Position numbers and translations under genes: made by a program
Notes under the pieces: model-generated
What the model was told of the DNA's origin: nothing
Seen by the model: only the letters and a program-made list of their open reading frames with translations
Database searches by the model: none
Assembly: GCF_900091845.1 (NCBI RefSeq)
Contig: NZ_FMCI01000390.1
Coordinates: forward strand, 1-52,168
Direction: 5' to 3'
Length of the DNA: 52,168 nt
From: Streptomyces sp. SolWspMP-5a-2
GTDB lineage: Bacteria; Actinomycetota; Actinomycetes; Streptomycetales; Streptomycetaceae
In this document: in pieces, positions 48,423-52,168 of the stretch
Layout: the number at the start of each line of letters is the position of its first letter
Numbering within the stretch: the stretch's first letter is position 1

Positions 48423-49226
48423 TCAGTCGCCGAGGCCCGCCAGGTCTCGCAGCCTGCGGGACTGGGCCGTGCGTTCCGCGGCGCGCTGTTCGTCATAGGT
48501 GCGGTCGGCCGCGCCCTGGAGCAGCGCCTTCGTCTCGATGAGGGCGTCGCGCGGGGCGGACAGCAGGGCCGCTGCGAGGTCCTGGACGGCCTCGTCGAGC
48601 TGGGCGGCGGGGACGGCGATGTTGGCGAGGCCGGTCGTGACGGCCTCGTCGGCGGTGACGAAGCGGCCGGTCGCGCAGATCTCCAGCGCGCGGGCGTAGC
48701 CGACGAGGCCCACCAGCGGGTGGGTGCCGGTCAGGTCGGGGACCAGGCCGAGGCTGGTCTCGCGCATGGCGAACTGCACGTCGTCGGCGACGACGCGCAG
48801 GTCACAGGCGAGGGCGAGCTGGAAGCCCGCGCCGATGGCGTGGCCCTGGACGGCGGCGATGGAGACGAGGTCGCTCCGCCGCCACCAGGTGAACGCCTCC
48901 TGGAAGGCGGCGATGCTCGCGTCGAGTTCGCCGTCGCTGCTGCGGGCGAGGTCGATGAAGGTGGGGTCGCCCTCGATGCCCTCCGGCGTGAACATCTGCC
49001 GGTCGAGCCCGGCGGAGAAGGACCGGCCCTCGCCGCGCAGCACGACCACGCGGACCGACCCCGGAAGGAGCCGTCCCGCCTCGGTGAGCGCCCGCCACAT
49101 CGCGGGGCTCTGTGCGTTGCGCCTCTCCGGCGCGGTCAGGGTCACCGTGGCGATCGCGTCGTCCACGGTGAGCCGTACGCCGTCCTTGTCGAGTACCGGA
49201 CCGAGGTCCTGGGCGGGCGAAGCCAT
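48423..49226 (-). CDS. Enoyl-CoA hydratase/isomerase family protein
   Basis: This 267-residue crotonase-fold protein has the first oxyanion-hole block SFSAGLDRQMF (about residues 69-79). The second is at IAAVQGHAIGAGFQLALACDLRV (about 123-145). One of the two glutamates of classic enoyl-CoA hydratases is not evident at the GAGFQ position, so the reaction may be isomerisation, hydrolysis or another crotonase chemistry. It is cytoplasmic. The ATG at 49226 is preceded by GGAGGCAACCC. The array at 48000-48420 lies just past its 3' end. Confidence 0.88.
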   Translation of the reverse strand: MASPAQDLGPVLDKDGVRLTVDDAIATVTLTAPERRNAQSPAMWRALTEAGRLLPGSVRVVVLRGEGRSFSAGLDRQMFTPEGIEGDPTFIDLARSSDGELDASIAAFQEAFTWWRRSDLVSIAAVQGHAIGAGFQLALACDLRVVADDVQFAMRETSLGLVPDLTGTHPLVGLVGYARALEICATGRFVTADEAVTTGLANIAVPAAQLDEAVQDLAAALLSAPRDALIETKALLQGAADRTYDEQRAAERTAQSRRLRDLAGLGD

Positions 49227-49347
49227 GGGGTTGCCTCCGATGCGTGCGGTCAGCAGAGCGAGTGCTAAGCGACTGCACAGTAACCACCCGGTCGACCGAT
49301 GGACCGACCGGGTGGCCACCATCGAAGCCGATGGGCCGCCCGGGGAG

Positions 49348-49569
49348 TCAGGACGAGGCAGCCTTCTTGCCCCGCGTCGCCCCGCCGCGTCCACGCAGCG
49401 TGACGCCCGACTCGCTGAGCATCCGGTGCACGAAGCCATACGAGCGGCCGGTCTCCTCGGCCAGTGCCCGGATGCTCGCACCGGAGTCGTACTTCTTCTT
49501 CAGGTCTGCCGCGAGCTTGTCACGCGCGGCGCCGGTAACCCGGCTGCCCTTCTTCAGAGTCTCGGCCAC
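49348..49569 (-). CDS. gbn: Gbn-type GATC-binding nucleoid-associated protein
   Basis: This 73-residue basic protein has a Lys/Arg-rich N-terminus and a helix-turn-helix (about 22-55, LKKKYDSGASIRALAEETGRSYGFVHRML), with an RGRGGATRGKKA tail. It matches the Streptomyces nucleoid-associated protein SCO1839/Gbn, which binds GATC and affects development and antibiotic production. The fold resembles the DNA-binding part of Lsr2. The GTG at 49569 has GAGGAGG upstream. Six GATC sites lie in the 285 bp upstream, so self-control is plausible. Confidence 0.9.
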   Translation of the reverse strand: MAETLKKGSRVTGAARDKLAADLKKKYDSGASIRALAEETGRSYGFVHRMLSESGVTLRGRGGATRGKKAASS

Positions 49570-49608
49570 CCGTGCCTCCTCATGGGAAGTGCGCTCTGGA
49601 CTTCTCAT

Positions 49609-49894
49609 GATCACCCCTCCGGGGCTTCATGGCCACCCATTCGGCAAGGTCGGTGAGACAGGCTTTTGACGACAGGAGTGCGTCCCCACATACGGAGTCT
49701 TCAATTCCGGGAGATCGTGTTCCGCCCTCTGACCAGGGCCCACGAGAAAGTGCCAGGTCAGCGACGCGAGACGGCCGGGCCCCCGCTGATAAAGGGCCCG
49801 GCCGGAAAATCGATGGAGGACACACCTTGATACGAGGAGATCTCACACAGATGGTGGATCACCGATAGGCCGAATGATCCATACTCCGTGGATC
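49609..49894. promoter_or_regulatory. Cluster of GATC sites upstream of gbn
   Basis: GATC occurs at 49609, 49713, 49839, 49857, 49876 and 49891. In DNA this GC-rich about one per 400 bp is expected by base composition. The cluster covers the gbn promoter side and the tail of the ABC-F gene. Gbn autoregulation is inference. Confidence 0.5.
49773..49803 (-). terminator. Hairpin downstream of the ABC-F gene
   Basis: A perfect 10-bp stem, GGCCGGGCCC (49773-49782) with GGGCCCGGCC (49794-49803), closes an 11-nt A-containing loop. It lies about 112 bp past the ABC-F stop on the minus strand, in the gap before gbn. The rest of 49570-49914 has no gene I can support. Confidence 0.65.
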
Positions 49895-49914
49895 AGCCCT
49901 CTCAGCAGGCAGGG

Positions 49915-51513
49915 TCACGCGAGCGAGACGAGATCGGCGTAGTCCGCGCCCCACAGGTCCTCGACGCCGTCCGGCAGCAGGATGATCCGCTCCGGCTGGA
50001 GCGCCTCGACGGCGCCCTCGTCGTGGGTGACCAGGACGACCGCGCCCTTGTAGGTGCGCAGCGCCCCGAGGATCTCCTCACGGCTCGCGGGGTCCAGGTT
50101 GTTGGTGGGCTCGTCGAGCAGCAGGACGTTGGCCGAGGAGACGACGAGGGTGGCGAGCGCCAGCCTGGTCTTCTCACCGCCGGAGAGCACCCCGGCCGGC
50201 TTGTCGGCGTCGTCGCCGGAGAACAGGAAGGAGCCGAGCACCTTGCGGACCTCGACCAGGTCCATGTCGGGGGCTGCCGAGCGCATGTTCTCCAGCACCG
50301 AGCGCTCGGGGTCGAGCGTCTCGTGCTCCTGCGCGTAGTAGCCGAGCTTGAGCCCGTGACCGGGCACGACCTCGCCGGTGTCCGGCTTCTCCGCGCCCGC
50401 GAGCAGCCGCAGCAGGGTCGTCTTGCCCGCGCCGTTCAGGCCGAGGATGACGACCCGGGAGCCCTTGTCGATGGCCAGGTCGACGTCGGTGAAGATCTCC
50501 AGCGAGCCGTACGACTTCGACAGGCCCTCGGCGGTCAGCGGGGTGCGCCCGCAGGAGGCGGGCTCCGGGAAGCGGAGCTTGGCGACCTTGTCGGACTGGC
50601 GGACCGCCTCCAGGCCGGAGAGCAGCTTGTCGGCGCGGCGGGCCATGTTCTGCGCGGCGACCGTCTTGGTCGCCTTGGCGCGCATCTTGTCGGCCTGCGA
50701 GTGGAGCGCGGCGGCCTTCTTCTCGGCGTTGGCGCGCTCGCGCTTGCGGCGCTTCTCGTCGGCCTCGCGCTGCTGCTGGTAGAGGCGCCAGCCCATGTTG
50801 TAGATGTCGATCTGGGCGCGGTTGGCGTCCAGGTAGAACACCTTGTTGACGACCGTCTCGACCAGGTCGACGTCGTGGGAGATCACGATGAAGCCGCCGC
50901 GGTACGTCTTCAGGTAGTCCCGCAGCCAGACGATGGAGTCCGCGTCGAGGTGGTTGGTGGGCTCGTCGAGGAGGAGGGTGTCGGCGTCCGAGAACAGGAT
51001 GCGGGCCAGCTCGATCCGGCGGCGCTGACCGCCGGAGAGGGTGTGCAGGGGCTGGCCGAGCACCCGGTCGGGCAGGTTCAGCGCGGCGGCGATGGTGGCG
51101 GCCTCGGCCTCGGCGGAGTAGCCGCCCTTGGTGAGGAACTCCGTCTCCTGGCGCTCGTACTGGCGCATCGCCTTGTCGCGGGTGGCGCCCGTGCCGGTGG
51201 CGATGCGCTGCTCGTTCTCGCGCATCTTGCGGATCAGGACGTCGAGGCCGCGCGCGGACAGGACGCGGTCGCGGGCGAGGACGTCCAGGTCGCCGGTGCG
51301 GGGGTCCTGCGGCAGGTAGCCGACCTCGCCCGAGCGGGTGACGGTGCCACCGGCCGGGATGCCCTCACCGGCGAGGACCTTGGTGAGGGTGGTCTTTCCG
51401 GCGCCGTTGCGGCCGACCAGGCCGATGCGGTCGCCCTTGGCGATGCGGAAGGACGCGGACTCGATGAGGACGCGGGCACCGGCACGCAGCTCGATACCGG
51501 AGGCGGAGATCAC
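49915..51513 (-). CDS. ABC-F family ATP-binding cassette protein
   Basis: This 532-residue protein has two ABC domains and no membrane part. The first Walker A GRNGAGKT is at residues 34-41. LSGGQRRR and LLLDEPTNHLD follow. The linker (about 240-295) is rich in Lys, Arg and Glu. The second cassette has LNGAGKTT, LSGGEKTR and LLLDEPTNNLD. ABC-F proteins act on the ribosome: some are translation factors (EttA type), others protect against antibiotics. Sequence alone does not separate these. GTG at 51513 is used; a TTG two codons upstream is also possible. Confidence 0.93.
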   Translation of the reverse strand: MISASGIELRAGARVLIESASFRIAKGDRIGLVGRNGAGKTTLTKVLAGEGIPAGGTVTRSGEVGYLPQDPRTGDLDVLARDRVLSARGLDVLIRKMRENEQRIATGTGATRDKAMRQYERQETEFLTKGGYSAEAEAATIAAALNLPDRVLGQPLHTLSGGQRRRIELARILFSDADTLLLDEPTNHLDADSIVWLRDYLKTYRGGFIVISHDVDLVETVVNKVFYLDANRAQIDIYNMGWRLYQQQREADEKRRKRERANAEKKAAALHSQADKMRAKATKTVAAQNMARRADKLLSGLEAVRQSDKVAKLRFPEPASCGRTPLTAEGLSKSYGSLEIFTDVDLAIDKGSRVVILGLNGAGKTTLLRLLAGAEKPDTGEVVPGHGLKLGYYAQEHETLDPERSVLENMRSAAPDMDLVEVRKVLGSFLFSGDDADKPAGVLSGGEKTRLALATLVVSSANVLLLDEPTNNLDPASREEILGALRTYKGAVVLVTHDEGAVEALQPERIILLPDGVEDLWGADYADLVSLA

Positions 51514-51604
51514 GGACAGACTCCAGGGCGGAAGTGACTGACGGATGGGCGGCTGAGGACGGTCCCGCCGTCTAATGCGCGAGGAGTGGGGCCATGAGGG
51601 AAGT

Positions 51605-52168
51605 CTAACGGGGCCTCGCAAGCCCTTTTCCTGGGTCGCGGTGTCCGCCGCGGGCGCCGGGCAGGTCGTTGCCCAGGGGCGTGCGGTGCGGGGCGATCCG
51701 CCCCAGGTCGTCCACGGCGACGACCTGCGCCGTCCAGGCGTCGTCCCGGCAGGGCTGGGCGAGCAGCAGGGCACCGGCGTGACGCATCCCACGCGCGGGG
51801 CGGAAGGCACACCCCTCGCGGGCGGGCAGCACCCACCGCAGATCACCGTCCGCGACCCGGTACGCGGCCACCTGCCGCGGGGTGACGACGGCGAGGATGC
51901 CGTGTCCGAGGGGGCGCAGCACGCCGGTGCCGCCCTGGGCGGGGAGCCAGGCGGCGCTGGCGGGCAGGGTGCGGTGCCAGCGGACGGCGGGGGCGTGCGG
52001 GCCGGTGGTGGTGGCGGTGACCGTGCCGTCGTCCCAGAGGGCGAGGGCGTCCCTGTACGCGTGCCGGACGACGGTGAGCGGGCGGTGGCCGGTGCGGGCG
52101 TAGCGCCAGCGCAGGGCGCCGGTGGCCGGGTCGTAGCTCTCGACGGCGGCGGCGCGGGCGCGCAGCGC
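51605..52168 (-). CDS. PQQ-type beta-propeller protein, partial (5' end outside window)
   Basis: The frame is open from its stop at 51605 to the right edge, giving 187 residues without a start. Repeats of the form VESYDPATGALRWRYA and VAAYRVADGDLRWVLPA are typical of PQQ-like quinoprotein propeller blades. The C-terminus is Pro/Arg-rich. Related streptomycete proteins are often membrane-anchored or exported, but the N-terminus is missing here. The ABC-F gene starts 91 bp downstream on the same strand. The function is unknown. Confidence 0.75.
   Translation of the reverse strand, partial: ALRARAAAVESYDPATGALRWRYARTGHRPLTVVRHAYRDALALWDDGTVTATTTGPHAPAVRWHRTLPASAAWLPAQGGTGVLRPLGHGILAVVTPRQVAAYRVADGDLRWVLPAREGCAFRPARGMRHAGALLLAQPCRDDAWTAQVVAVDDLGRIAPHRTPLGNDLPGARGGHRDPGKGLARPR

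Noticed and set aside
47841..48496. Proline/arginine-rich repetitive frames on both strands over the 74-bp array
   Set aside because: They follow from translating the tandem repeat. They lack normal coding bias and overlap real genes at both ends.
49629..49868. A 79-residue plus-strand frame upstream of gbn
   Set aside because: Third-position G/C is near background, it spans the hairpin at 49773-49803, and it resembles no family.

Overview
The window is a stretch of Streptomyces chromosome. Evidence is the very high GC with strong third-position G/C bias, frequent GTG starts, chaplin genes, a Gbn-type nucleoid protein, an SGM_5486-type micro-ORF, and a gene order that, from memory, follows the S. 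coelicolor SCO1790s-SCO1840s core (chpE, serB, fabG-fabI, tyrS, moaA, tandem S8 proteases, gbn). It looks like core chromosome: I see no transposase, integrase, tRNA, rRNA or CRISPR array.

Layout. 0-12 kb: DNA repair glycosylase, Spo0M-like sporulation protein, PEBP protein, HNH nuclease, an SPFH/NfeD membrane pair, an ABC ATPase, two tandem cysteine-free chaplins, a GAF histidine kinase with its NarL-type regulator, and an SDR coupled to a divergent QueA-like protein. 12-20 kb: secreted transglycosylase, a double-FHA ABC exporter, SerB, a SixA-like phosphatase, small membrane proteins, and an MFS exporter facing its probable FadR/GntR regulator across a perfect operator palindrome. 20-32 kb: fabG-fabI, tldD-tldE, tyrS, GlsB-like and DUF3099 membrane proteins, moaA, and an acetate-type SSS symporter with its DUF485 partner. 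32-40 kb: two tandem secreted subtilisins, a CoA-transferase, a CopD-like protein, a zinc dehydrogenase and a VIT1/CCC1 protein. 40-52 kb: DEDDh-BRCT exonuclease, SURF1, a GH15 enzyme, an atypical SDR, a five-gene Asp23/AmaP envelope-stress operon with a divergent sixth gene, an enoyl-CoA hydratase, Gbn, an ABC-F protein and a partial PQQ-type propeller protein.

Most interesting points. (1) The Asp23/AmaP locus holds at least two stand-alone Asp23 proteins, two membrane-anchored proteins with Asp23-like tails, and a divergent protein that reads as a double Asp23 domain. Its last four cistrons are chained by 4-nt overlaps. (2) Three of the convergent gene junctions carry tandem-repeat arrays (7 bp, 40 bp and about 74 bp units) where other convergent junctions carry perfect terminator hairpins. 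Two of these arrays are rich in GATC, the core site of the Gbn-type protein encoded in the same window. (3) Two cysteine-free chaplins lie in tandem. (4) There are several well-formed operator candidates (GntR palindrome, PHO-box-like direct repeats, a fabG/tldD inverted repeat, a CTAG cluster).

All functions are inferred from sequence alone. Start sites were chosen by ribosome-binding site, coding bias and family length.
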